Below, piece by piece: positions 37,253 to 45,208 of a stretch of DNA of 64,000 bases. Origin of the DNA: Psychrobacter glacincola (GTDB taxonomy: Bacteria; Pseudomonadota; Gammaproteobacteria; Pseudomonadales; Moraxellaceae). Made by a program: the position numbers and the translations under genes. The stretch's first letter is position 1; every line of letters starts with the position of its first letter. The stretch spans positions 1,054,001 to 1,118,000 of the forward strand of contig NZ_CAJGZH010000002.1 in assembly GCF_904846075.1 (NCBI RefSeq). The letters run 5' to 3'. A model generated the notes under the pieces. The model worked only from the letters and a program-made list of their open reading frames with translations, was not told the origin of the DNA and did not search any database.

Positions 37253-38548
37253 ATGATTACGGTTGCAGAGCTAATCTCTGAAATACAGCAGCGCATAGAA
37301 ACTTATAATACTAACGACTATCCGCTACATAAAAGAGACGTCGCAAGTTACGATTTATTAGACAGCCGTCATCATATATTGGCAGAAGATATCGTATCGC
37401 CCTTTGCGATACCAAGGCAAAACCTATCGGCGATGGATGGTTATGCGATTGCTAAAGACAGCACACTCTCAGCAGACAGCACGATTGATATCGTCGGTGA
37501 ATCACAAGCAGGCAGTCCTTATAGTGGCGATATTTCAGCAGGACAAGGAGTGCGTATTTTTACCGGTGCGGTCGTTCCTGATAGCTGCGATACGGTCATC
37601 ATGCAAGAAAATACCAACTTTGCCGCCATAAAAGGCAGCATTGATAAATCACAGCCTTATACTATTACCCTCAGTCAAGACGCTAAGTATGATGACAATA
37701 TCCGTAAACAAGGCGAAGAAATTGAAGTTGGTGAAGCGGTTCTATTAAAGGGTAAACGCCTAAATCCTGCTGATATTAGCTTATTGGCTAATTTGGGCTT
37801 TGGTCAAGTGACGGTATATCAGCCTTTAATCGTTGGTGTACTCGCAACAGGTGATGAGCTAGTGGCGATTGGCAATGAGCTTACCAGTTTGGCGCAAATC
37901 TATAACTCGAACACGCCGACTCTAAAAAGCCTGCTCGCTGATTTGCCCGTCACTATTCGTGATTATGGCATTATCCCAGATGACTTAGATAAAACCACCA
38001 CTGCCGTAACCCAAGCGATGCAAGAGTGCGATGTCCTTATCTCCACGGCTGGGGTATCGGTTGGCGACTATGATTTTTTAACCACGGTTATTGGGCAGCT
38101 TGGGCAGATTAACCACTATAAAGTTGCGATGAAACCCGGTAAGCCATTTGTCTTTGGCGAGCTGACTAAAGATCTTGCCAAGCCCGTGCTATATTTTGGC
38201 TTGCCCGGCAATCCGCTATCGACCATCGTTGGTAGTCTGCAATTTGTCATTCCAGCCTTGTGGCAAATGGCAGGCGCTGCGCCACAAGAGCGACCTATGC
38301 AGTTAAGTCTCACTGCAACGCTTAAAAATGATGTCAAAAAATCAGCGGGGCGTATGGATTTTCAAAGAGGCATATTGTCCCAAAACGAACTTGGCGATTT
38401 CCAAGTTGAAAGCTTTAGCAAGCAACAATCGCATCGTATCAAACAACTAAGCCATGCCAATTGTTTTATTGTCTTGGCACAAGATTCTGGCAATGTAGCC
38501 GCTGGTGAAACCGTAAAAGCGCAGCCTTTCCCTTGGTTGCATAGCTAA
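37253..38548 (+). CDS. moeA: molybdopterin molybdenumtransferase MoeA
   Basis: A 431-residue MoeA. PRQNLSAMDGYAI, GVRIFTGAVVPDSCDTVIMQEN, VLATGDELV, and STAGVSVGDYDFL with GLPGNPLSTIVG mark the family in order. It ligates molybdate to the adenylylated molybdopterin to give the active cofactor. It lies 144 bases after the rotamase gene and 334 bases before moaA, from which it is separated by a hairpin and a NarL-type operator, so moeA most likely belongs to the nar transcript and the moa genes to the next. Confidence 0.95.
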   Translation: MITVAELISEIQQRIETYNTNDYPLHKRDVASYDLLDSRHHILAEDIVSPFAIPRQNLSAMDGYAIAKDSTLSADSTIDIVGESQAGSPYSGDISAGQGVRIFTGAVVPDSCDTVIMQENTNFAAIKGSIDKSQPYTITLSQDAKYDDNIRKQGEEIEVGEAVLLKGKRLNPADISLLANLGFGQVTVYQPLIVGVLATGDELVAIGNELTSLAQIYNSNTPTLKSLLADLPVTIRDYGIIPDDLDKTTTAVTQAMQECDVLISTAGVSVGDYDFLTTVIGQLGQINHYKVAMKPGKPFVFGELTKDLAKPVLYFGLPGNPLSTIVGSLQFVIPALWQMAGAAPQERPMQLSLTATLKNDVKKSAGRMDFQRGILSQNELGDFQVESFSKQQSHRIKQLSHANCFIVLAQDSGNVAAGETVKAQPFPWLHS

Positions 38549-38608
38549 AAAACAGCTAAACAACAGCTAAATAATTGAATCATTAATAACGGTATAGCTA
38601 AAAAGCTG

Positions 38609-38673
38609 CATGGCTAATCAATGGTATAAAGCGTTACACAGTTAATCATTCTTTATACTGTTGATTAGCCATG
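38609..38673. repeat. 23-bp imperfect inverted repeat between moeA and moaA
   Basis: CATGGCTAATCAATGGTATA (left arm from 38609) is mirrored by TATACTGTTGATTAGCCATG (right arm to 38673) with two mismatches and a 19-base loop. It is not followed by a T run. It may end the moeA transcript or be a miniature repeat. Confidence 0.6.
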
Positions 38674-38732
38674 AATCATGAGAAACTGCTTGGGGCGTAT
38701 GTTGATTTTAAAAATCATAACCAAATAGCATC

Positions 38733-38748
38733 TACTACTTTAGTGGTA
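38733..38748. promoter_or_regulatory. NarL-type 7-2-7 operator upstream of moaA
   Basis: TACTACT-TT-AGTGGTA, the best NarL-like palindrome of the window, 134 bases before moaA and the near twin of the site before narG. Confidence 0.6.
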
Positions 38749-38882
38749 GTTTTTGGGTCACTTACGGTGAATGGTTATTTGCTAGCAAGCTGTCATAATC
38801 GTGTTTAAATAGAACTTCCCACTCACAACCTGAGGCAACGCCTAAAAGTACACACTATACTTAATATTAATGGTAATCATCT

Positions 38883-39998
38883 ATGAACCATCTTGCCCCT
38901 ACCCTAGGTAATGCGCAATTGTATTCGCCTGCCGCTGCACCCGTTATTTTTGATGGTGACTCATCATCGAACGTTGCATCGAAAGCTGCTAGCACGTCGA
39001 CGTATTTTCCGGTCACGCTCTCTCAACCGTTAACCGATGGTTTCGCACGACGTCTCACCTATTTGCGTCTATCGATTACTGATTTCTGTAATTTTCGCTG
39101 TGAATATTGCCTGCCAGATGGCTATCAAGGCAAACCACCACAAAACGAGCTTAGTGTTACTGAAATTGCCACGTTAATCCGCGGATTTGCCGAAGTTGGT
39201 ACTAAAAAAGTCAGGATTACAGGCGGTGAACCCTCTATACGCCGTGATGTGGTCGATATTATTAAAACCATCAAAAACACTGAAGGTATAGAAACCGTTG
39301 CCATGACCAGCAATGGTTATAAGCTTGGTAAGCACTTAGCTAGTTGGCAAGCGGCTGGACTGAATCAGCTTAATATCAGTATGGACAGCTTTGATGCCGC
39401 AACCTTCCATAAAATGACTGGCTTTGATATGTTGCCGCAGCTCTTGGCTGACATGGATACCTTACTGGCAACCACAGATATTAAGCTAAAAATAAACAGT
39501 ATTTTAATGGCTGAGACTGCTTTTGAAAATTTGATGAATGCCATTGAATACATCAAAAACAGAGCGGTCACTTATCGCTTTATTGAATTTATGCAGACCA
39601 GTGATAATAGCGATTTATTTTTTGCGCAGCATGCACAGTCCGATATTATTACCAATTACTTATTAAAAAATAGCTGGCAAACTCATATACGTGGCAGCAA
39701 CGATGGACCAGCGATAGAATACAGCCATCCAGATTATCAAGGGCGTATTGGCATGATTGCCCCTTATGCTGCTCATTTTTGTGATAGCTGCAATCGCTTG
39801 CGGGTCAGTAGTCAAGGCAAGGTTCATTTGTGCTTGTTTGACCAAGGTAATTACGATATTCGTCAGCATCTAGCACACGATGATGTCGCAGGACTTGTTA
39901 ATACCCTCCATAGCTTTATGCCAATCAAACCTGAACATCATCATCTTCACGAATCAAACAGCGGCATGATGAATAATTTGTCGATGATTGGTGGATAA
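38883..39998 (+). CDS. moaA: GTP 3',8-cyclase MoaA
   Basis: A 371-residue radical SAM enzyme. The cluster motif is DFCNFRCEYCLPDGY (CxxxCxxC), and the second [4Fe-4S] cluster is bound by CDSCNRLRVSSQGKVHLCLF near the C terminus. The protein ends in SMIGG, the essential Gly-Gly tail. It converts GTP to 3',8-cyclo-GTP, the first step of molybdopterin synthesis. The N-terminal extension of about 55 residues before RLTYLRLSITDFC is longer than in Escherichia. It heads moaA-moaB-mobA-moaC-moaD-moaE-modA. Confidence 0.96.
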   Translation: MNHLAPTLGNAQLYSPAAAPVIFDGDSSSNVASKAASTSTYFPVTLSQPLTDGFARRLTYLRLSITDFCNFRCEYCLPDGYQGKPPQNELSVTEIATLIRGFAEVGTKKVRITGGEPSIRRDVVDIIKTIKNTEGIETVAMTSNGYKLGKHLASWQAAGLNQLNISMDSFDAATFHKMTGFDMLPQLLADMDTLLATTDIKLKINSILMAETAFENLMNAIEYIKNRAVTYRFIEFMQTSDNSDLFFAQHAQSDIITNYLLKNSWQTHIRGSNDGPAIEYSHPDYQGRIGMIAPYAAHFCDSCNRLRVSSQGKVHLCLFDQGNYDIRQHLAHDDVAGLVNTLHSFMPIKPEHHHLHESNSGMMNNLSMIGG

Positions 39999-40064
39999 AA
40001 TCAATAATGTATCAATAATAAAAACTTTTATTTCCATAACAAGCGTATTTATTAAGGATTATTC

Positions 40065-40595
40065 ATGAGTAAGCTGCAAGCACCCTTTACCCCGCTTAAT
40101 ATCGCCATCTTAACGGTTTCTGATAGTCGTACTCTTGCAGAAGATACCTCAGGGCAGTATTTGGTTGACCAACTGACCACAGCAGGACACCAACTTGCCG
40201 ATCGTCAGCTGATTATTGATGATATTTATAAAATCAGAGCCGTCATCAGCGGTTGGATTGCCGACCCAAATGTGCACGCTATTATCACCACTGGCGGTAC
40301 TGGCTTTTATATCCGAGACAGTATGCCAGAGGCGGTCAGCGTATTATTTGATAAATCGGTTGATGGTTTTGGTGAAATGTTCCGCTTAATCTCAAAAGAC
40401 GATATCGGCATGTCTACCATCCAATCTCGCGCTGTGGCTGGTATGGCAAATGGCACGGGCATTTTTTGCTTACCCGGCTCATCAGGCGCTTGCCGCACTG
40501 CTTGGGAAGGTATCTTACAAGAGCAGCTCGATAGCCGCACGCGTCCTTGTAACTTTGTGCCGCACTTTATGCGCACCAACCCAGGTCACGATTGA
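40065..40595 (+). CDS. moaB: molybdenum cofactor biosynthesis protein MoaB
   Basis: A 176-residue MogA/MoaB protein. Family blocks: NIAILTVSDSRTLAEDTSGQYLVDQL, ITTGGTGFYIRDSMPEAV and FCLPGSSGACRTAWEGIL. It adenylylates molybdopterin, the step before MoeA. AAGGATTATT precedes the start. It is 66 bases after moaA and 3 bases before mobA. Confidence 0.93.
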   Translation: MSKLQAPFTPLNIAILTVSDSRTLAEDTSGQYLVDQLTTAGHQLADRQLIIDDIYKIRAVISGWIADPNVHAIITTGGTGFYIRDSMPEAVSVLFDKSVDGFGEMFRLISKDDIGMSTIQSRAVAGMANGTGIFCLPGSSGACRTAWEGILQEQLDSRTRPCNFVPHFMRTNPGHD

Positions 40596-40598
40596 TTC

Positions 40599-41384
40599 AT
40601 GGTCGATGTTGCAGATAGATTAATCGAAGTAGATAAATGCAATCGCTTAGTAGGTATCGTAATTTTGGCGGGCGGCGCGTCCAAACGTATGGGATCGCCA
40701 AAAGCTGAGCTTATCTTACCAACAGGTGAACGTTTACTTGATTATCATGTTAGACAAGCGCTTGAATTGAGTGCTGCGATGAAAAGCAATATACCTATTA
40801 TGATTGCGGATAATGGACGTGGCTTTACCATTGATCCAAATTTGATGAAGAAACATCCAAAATTGCCAATTTTCCATATTGCTGACTATCTTTCGGTTCA
40901 CAATGTTTTGGTTAAAAATGCTTCTAGCAATGAACTTTCTAGTAGCCATAATAAACCGATTGAAACAGGCGGCGCGTTGGTAGCGATTGAGTCAGCGTTG
41001 CAAGCATTAAAGAGTTTGGCAAGTTCAAACCAATTAACAAAAGAAGCAAGCTGGCAGCAATCTTGGTTGATGGTTATCAGCTGTGACAGTTTAATTCCTG
41101 TCACCGATTTATGGCAAAAACTGCAACCTTATATGACGAAAAATCCTGATAAAACTGTCATTTGCCTAACCGATGACAGCCATTTACATCCATTATTAGG
41201 TTTATATCGTTTAAGTATTGAACCTGATTTAAAGGATTATATTGACGATGGACAGCGGCAAGTGATGAAGTTTATTAAGCCGCTTGTGCAGCCCGTCCCT
41301 TTCGCAAGAGATTGGCAGTATTTGACCAATTTTAATACGCCTAAAGATTTTGAGCATGCCTGTTTAGCTTTAAACGACTTATAA
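40599..41384 (+). CDS. mobA: molybdenum cofactor guanylyltransferase MobA-like
   Basis: A 261-residue nucleotidyltransferase. IVILAGGASKRMGSPKAEL (about residues 20-38) is the GTP-binding signature, and VISCDSLIPVTDLW contains the metal-binding Asp. It should attach GMP to molybdopterin to make bis-MGD, needed by NarG. It is some 65 residues longer than typical MobA (about 195): the extra length is at the N terminus and in an insertion between the glycine loop and the ETGGALVAIESAL helix. The start is 3 bases after moaB, so translation is coupled. Confidence 0.85.
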   Translation: MVDVADRLIEVDKCNRLVGIVILAGGASKRMGSPKAELILPTGERLLDYHVRQALELSAAMKSNIPIMIADNGRGFTIDPNLMKKHPKLPIFHIADYLSVHNVLVKNASSNELSSSHNKPIETGGALVAIESALQALKSLASSNQLTKEASWQQSWLMVISCDSLIPVTDLWQKLQPYMTKNPDKTVICLTDDSHLHPLLGLYRLSIEPDLKDYIDDGQRQVMKFIKPLVQPVPFARDWQYLTNFNTPKDFEHACLALNDL

Positions 41385-41444
41385 AAAGGTTTATTGAGAG
41401 AAGCTGACCATCTGATAAAAACTGGCCATTTAAGAGAAATGAAA

Positions 41445-41963
41445 ATGAATAGCGACCAAGTAAACAACAATAATAAAAACAATCAATCCGGCTTATCCCA
41501 TCTAGATAGCGACGGTGATATCACCATGGTTGATGTGAGTGGCAAAACGCCCACCACCAGAGAAGCACATGCAAGCGGACAAGTGGTTTTTCCTGCAGAC
41601 ATTTATACGCAAATCAAAGCCGCGGACGGTATGACCAAAAAAGGCAGCATCACCCAAACTGCTCATATCGCTGGCATTATGGCAGCCAAACGCACCCATG
41701 ACTTGATTCCACTTTGCCATACTCTGCCCTTAGATAAAATCAGCTTAAGCTTTACATACGATGATGACCAGAACAGTATCACTGTGACTGCTACCGTCAA
41801 AGTCACCCATAAAACTGGGGTAGAAATGGAAGCATTAACCGCTGTCAGTGTCGCTTGCTTGACCATTTATGACATGACCAAAGCCATCTCGCATGACATT
41901 GTGATTGATAATATTCATTTAATGAAAAAAACCGGCGGTAAGTCCGACTATCAACATGCTTAA
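41445..41963 (+). CDS. moaC: cyclic pyranopterin monophosphate synthase MoaC
   Basis: A 172-residue MoaC. MVDVSGKTPTTREAHASGQV, KKGSITQTAHIAGIMAAKRT, LIPLCHTLPLDKI and HKTGVEMEALTAVSVACLTIYDM are all family signatures. It turns 3',8-cyclo-GTP into cyclic pyranopterin monophosphate. An AAGAG motif 8 bases before 41445 decides the start, though 41439 and a TTG at 41394 are in frame. The N-terminal 25 residues are Asn-rich and not part of the fold. Confidence 0.94.
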   Translation: MNSDQVNNNNKNNQSGLSHLDSDGDITMVDVSGKTPTTREAHASGQVVFPADIYTQIKAADGMTKKGSITQTAHIAGIMAAKRTHDLIPLCHTLPLDKISLSFTYDDDQNSITVTATVKVTHKTGVEMEALTAVSVACLTIYDMTKAISHDIVIDNIHLMKKTGGKSDYQHA

Positions 41964-42023
41964 ATTGGCTTTATGCATATCATTTACAAAAAGCTTAGTA
42001 ATGAATAAATAATGGAGATTTCT

Positions 42024-42314
42024 ATGAGCACTTTAGTAGAAAGCAATACAAATTCTAAGCTAGACACCACGATGAATATTAACGTCTTATATTTCGCTAG
42101 CTTAGCTGATGAAGCCGATTGTCATGAAGAAACAATCACTGTGCCTCAGTCGACTTCATTGACCGAACTGTACGAACAACTACGCCAAAAACATCGCTTC
42201 AGTCGTCCGCAGTCGGAGCTACGCGTGGCGGTCAATGACTATTTTGCCAAGTGGACAGATGAGATTTATGAGGGTGATAGTGTGGTTTTTATCACCCCAG
42301 TGGCTGGTGGTTAA
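42024..42314 (+). CDS. moaD: molybdopterin synthase small subunit MoaD
   Basis: A 96-residue ubiquitin-like protein ending in FITPVAGG, the terminal Gly-Gly that is thiocarboxylated as the sulfur donor. MNINVLYFASLADEADCHEE begins the fold, preceded by a non-conserved leader of about 18 residues. The ATG at 42024 has GGAG 7 bases upstream, whereas the earlier ATG at 42012 overlaps that site, so 42024 was chosen. Confidence 0.92.
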   Translation: MSTLVESNTNSKLDTTMNINVLYFASLADEADCHEETITVPQSTSLTELYEQLRQKHRFSRPQSELRVAVNDYFAKWTDEIYEGDSVVFITPVAGG

Positions 42315-42370
42315 AACCACACTATCATTTGCATCACTAAGAATCTTAAAAACAATAAGAGAAAAGGTAT

Positions 42371-42862
42371 ATGACAGACAATGTACACGGTCAATCGATG
42401 AGCATTAAACGTACCATTGATGAGGCGTACCTCATCGCTGAACGTGATGGTTTTGCGCTGTTAGATACTGATATTGATGAAAATCGTCTTAAAAGCACCC
42501 TTGATAATGACAGTTGCGGCGCGTTTGTCTGCTTTGAAGGACGGGTACGCAATCACAATAATGCCAGTAGCGTCAATCGTTTGACTTATTATGGCTACGA
42601 AGATCTTGCCATCAATCAAGGTCGCGCCATTATTGAAGAAGCCAAAAAGCGCTTTGAGATTACCCATGCCATTGCCATCCATCGTATCGGTGCATTAGAA
42701 ATTGGTGATGTCGCTATTTGGGTTGGCGTCGTCTCAGCGCATCGCTATCCTGCCTTTGATGCTTGTCGCTGGATATTGGATACTATTAAAGCCGACATTC
42801 CAGTTTGGAAGCAAGAATATTACCAAGACGATTCATCTAAGTGGCTTAGTAATAATGGGTAA
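42371..42862 (+). CDS. moaE: molybdopterin synthase large subunit MoaE
   Basis: A 163-residue catalytic subunit. CFEGRVRNHNNASSVNRLTY, HRIGALEIGDVAIWVGVVSAHR and DACRWILDTIKADIPVWKQE are family signatures; the Lys residues in the last block contact the MoaD thiocarboxylate and precursor. It forms a heterotetramer with MoaD and makes molybdopterin. GAGAAAAGG lies before the ATG. Confidence 0.95.
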   Translation: MTDNVHGQSMSIKRTIDEAYLIAERDGFALLDTDIDENRLKSTLDNDSCGAFVCFEGRVRNHNNASSVNRLTYYGYEDLAINQGRAIIEEAKKRFEITHAIAIHRIGALEIGDVAIWVGVVSAHRYPAFDACRWILDTIKADIPVWKQEYYQDDSSKWLSNNG

Positions 42863-42956
42863 TAATGCGCTTCAAATGACTACTTAAAGCGATAGCTAAC
42901 CTTTAGCAATAACAGTGAGCGACACTGGCGAGCAATAATAAGAAGGTTTTATAATA

Positions 42957-43802
42957 ATGATTAAACTAATAACAATATCATCAGCTTGCTTAGTGTTAAC
43001 GCTAACCGCTTGTAGCAAAGAGCAAACCACTCAGCCAGTCCAATCAGATGTCGATAACACCACTGAGCAAAGTCAAACACTGCGCATCGCAGCGGCTGCC
43101 AACTTATCAGATGTATTGCCTGAGATTATTGCTGCTTATCAAGCGGATAAAACCCCGCCTGCACAAGCGATTGACGTGACTTATGCCTCTTCAGGTAAGT
43201 TATATGCGCAGATTACCTCTGGCGCACCTTACGATATATTTTTATCCGCCAATCAAGAATTTCCTGCCAAGCTTGCCACAGAAAAACTAGATAACGTAAA
43301 ATCTGCTGACGAAGCAACCCACGAGCCCTTTACTTATACCCAAGGTCAGCTGGCACTTTATAGTGTTAACAAATCCCTTAAAGGACTCAATACTACTACT
43401 TTAAATGCATTATTGATGTCTGAATCTGATAGCAAAATCACCATTGCCAATCCAGAACTCGCCCCTTATGGCAAGTCGGCACAAGCGTACCTGCAATCAC
43501 AAAATATCTTTGACACGCTCACTGAGCAAAGTCGTATTATTCAAGCTGAAAATATCGGGCAAGCGTTTCAATATGCGCACACTGGCAATGTCGATTATGG
43601 CTTTGTCGCTCAATCACAACTGACAGCGATTAAAGCCACGCCTGAGCAGTTCTATACGTTGGCGCCAGACGCTTATCCCCCTATTTTGCAAGACGGGTTG
43701 GTAATTAGTGATACTACTGCCGCGACCGATTTTTCAAACTATCTGCGCTCACCTACTGGACAGCAGTATTTTTCTGACGCAGGTTATCTCGCTATAGATT
43801 AA
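42957..43802 (+). CDS. modA: molybdate ABC transporter substrate-binding lipoprotein ModA
   Basis: A 281-residue protein, lipidated at Cys19 (LTAC). LRIAAAANLSDVLPEIIAAY, VTYASSGKLYAQITSGAPYDIFLSAN and GQLALYS are the ModA/WtpA molybdate-binding blocks; the Ser residues and the backbone of SSGKL and the late Tyr-type ligand zone bind the oxyanion. It delivers molybdate to a ModBC transporter. No modB or modC gene follows: a hemerythrin gene lies in the opposite direction 24 bases further on. The partner must be elsewhere in the genome. Confidence 0.9.
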   Translation: MIKLITISSACLVLTLTACSKEQTTQPVQSDVDNTTEQSQTLRIAAAANLSDVLPEIIAAYQADKTPPAQAIDVTYASSGKLYAQITSGAPYDIFLSANQEFPAKLATEKLDNVKSADEATHEPFTYTQGQLALYSVNKSLKGLNTTTLNALLMSESDSKITIANPELAPYGKSAQAYLQSQNIFDTLTEQSRIIQAENIGQAFQYAHTGNVDYGFVAQSQLTAIKATPEQFYTLAPDAYPPILQDGLVISDTTAATDFSNYLRSPTGQQYFSDAGYLAID

Positions 43803-43826
43803 GACAACTTTGATAAAAAATGCGCT

Positions 43827-44306
43827 TTAGCGGTTCTCATCTGAGCGTTTGATACTGTCTGGACTGGCATCATAAATAGCCTCTAATTCTTCTGTTGTCA
43901 GATAGCGCTCAACGATAGGAAACAATTCTCGTTCTTCAAAACGAATATGATCGTATAGCAAGGTGGCGAGTTTTTTGACTTGTCCAACGGTGACGTGATT
44001 GCTTTGAGAGTGCGGCAAATCTTGAACCTCTGCCATGAATGCATGCAGGGACTTGTGCTGCGCATCAAGTGTATTTAGTACCGATGCCACCTCAGGCTTG
44101 GAGCTGCTATGAGGCTGTAAGGCATGAGCCATTAGATTGTCTTCAATCTGAAAATGCTGTTGCATCTCGTTAATATAAGACGTGATATTTAGCCAATGCT
44201 CGGCAATTGCGTTAGGTTCATCAGCACACTCTTTAGCATGGCGAGATAGATTTAGACCTAGATGATGTTGACGAGATAATGGTTGTAATTGTGCGGCGCG
44301 TTTCAT
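43827..44306 (-). CDS. hemerythrin HHE domain protein
   Basis: A 159-residue helical protein. Ligand-type residues occur in the expected order: QHHLGLNLSRHAKE, QIEDNLMAHAL, LDAQHKSLHAFMAEV and YDHIRFEERELFPIVERY, fitting a di-iron four-helix bundle (PF01814). Relatives sense or bind oxygen or nitric oxide, or repair iron-sulfur clusters. Its location next to the nitrate reductase genes, where nitrite and NO arise, makes a nitrosative-stress role plausible but unproven. It is convergent with modA. Confidence 0.85.
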   Translation of the reverse strand: MKRAAQLQPLSRQHHLGLNLSRHAKECADEPNAIAEHWLNITSYINEMQQHFQIEDNLMAHALQPHSSSKPEVASVLNTLDAQHKSLHAFMAEVQDLPHSQSNHVTVGQVKKLATLLYDHIRFEERELFPIVERYLTTEELEAIYDASPDSIKRSDENR

Positions 44307-44369
44307 GATTAAGTACCTCAGTTAATCGACATAAAGCCCTATGTCAGTGGCATTTAAGGATGTTTATCT

Positions 44370-44810
44370 ATGCTTAACTATATACTCATACTACACTTGT
44401 TAGGCGCTACTGTCTGGACAGGTGGGCATCTGATTTTGACCTTGGTGGTCTTACCAAAAGCGCTATCATCCCGAAATATTGATGGTCTGATGCAATTTGA
44501 GCAGCTGTTTGAGAGGGTTGGAATGACAGCTTTGGTGCTGCAAATAATCACTGGACTTTGGATGGCCTACCAGCTATTACCCAACATTGCTGCATGGTTT
44601 AAACTTGATAATGATTTTAGTATTCTTATTAGTCTCAAATTACTATTATTGCTAATGACTGTTCTGGTTGCCCTGCACGCTCGTTTCTATCGAATACCCA
44701 GATTGTCTATTCACACCCTGAAAGGATTTTCAATCAATATCATATTGGTCACTTTGTTTTCTGCCGCCTTTGTTGTCGTTGGTACGCTCTTTCGCACAGG
44801 ATTAAATTAG
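44370..44810 (+). CDS. CopD-like four-helix membrane protein
   Basis: A 146-residue integral membrane protein with four segments. ILHLLGATVWTGGHLILTLVVLP in the first helix and the later HARFYRIPRL carry the conserved His positions of the CopD/PF05425 superfamily; related short proteins bind haem or copper in the membrane. It is divergent from the hemerythrin gene with 63 bases between them. Function here unknown; copper handling or haem binding are both possible. Confidence 0.8.
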   Translation: MLNYILILHLLGATVWTGGHLILTLVVLPKALSSRNIDGLMQFEQLFERVGMTALVLQIITGLWMAYQLLPNIAAWFKLDNDFSILISLKLLLLLMTVLVALHARFYRIPRLSIHTLKGFSINIILVTLFSAAFVVVGTLFRTGLN

Positions 44811-44830
44811 GATGTGTCATCGTTTAGGTT

Positions 44831-45103
44831 ATTAGGGTCTGTTGAACATTCGACTACGGCACTGACAGTGACTATTTTTTAGTCGATTTTAGATTAAAAA
44901 TATCTAGTTTAGTCGTTCTAAGCGGATGTTTTTAATGACGAAGCGGCAAAAAAGAGTCCTGTCTCTTTGAGCTGATGTTAAAATCGCTTCATACTGTGTT
45001 GCAAGTCTAGCTAAGGCACGAGCATTATCTTCAATTTGCGCCTTGTCTGAAACGATTTGATCAATCAGCAGTGCCTATTTGTGAATGTTCAACAGACCCT
45101 AAT
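44831..45103. mobile_element. IS remnant with 21-bp perfect terminal inverted repeats
   Basis: A 273-bp element bounded by the inverted sequences ATTAGGGTCTGTTGAACATT and its mirror, identical over 21 bases including the flanking TA. On the reverse strand an open frame of 56 codons (45074-44904: ALLIDQIVSDKAQIEDNARA ...) ends in TAG close to the left repeat; it looks like the tail of a larger transposase or passenger gene. No complete transposase remains. A related single end is at 49133-49155. Confidence 0.7.
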
Positions 45104-45133
45104 ATGTCCTAATATTTTATTGAATTCAACTAT

Positions 45134-45150
45134 CTTAACATCTTCTTAAC
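45134..45150 (+). promoter_or_regulatory. PmrA-type box upstream of eptA
   Basis: CTTAAC-ATCTT-CTTAAC fits the PmrA direct-repeat consensus YTTAAK-N5-YTTAAK closely, 59 bases before the eptA start. Confidence 0.75.
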
Positions 45151-45208
45151 AGCGTACTTGTTACTGTAAGGCATTACACTCCTTACCATCCTGTTGAGAA
45201 GTACTTGT

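Noticed and set aside
38549-38882. Moco riboswitch before moaA
   Set aside because: The only strong hairpin is a simple stem with a 19-base loop, lacking the multi-stem arrangement expected of the Moco RNA.
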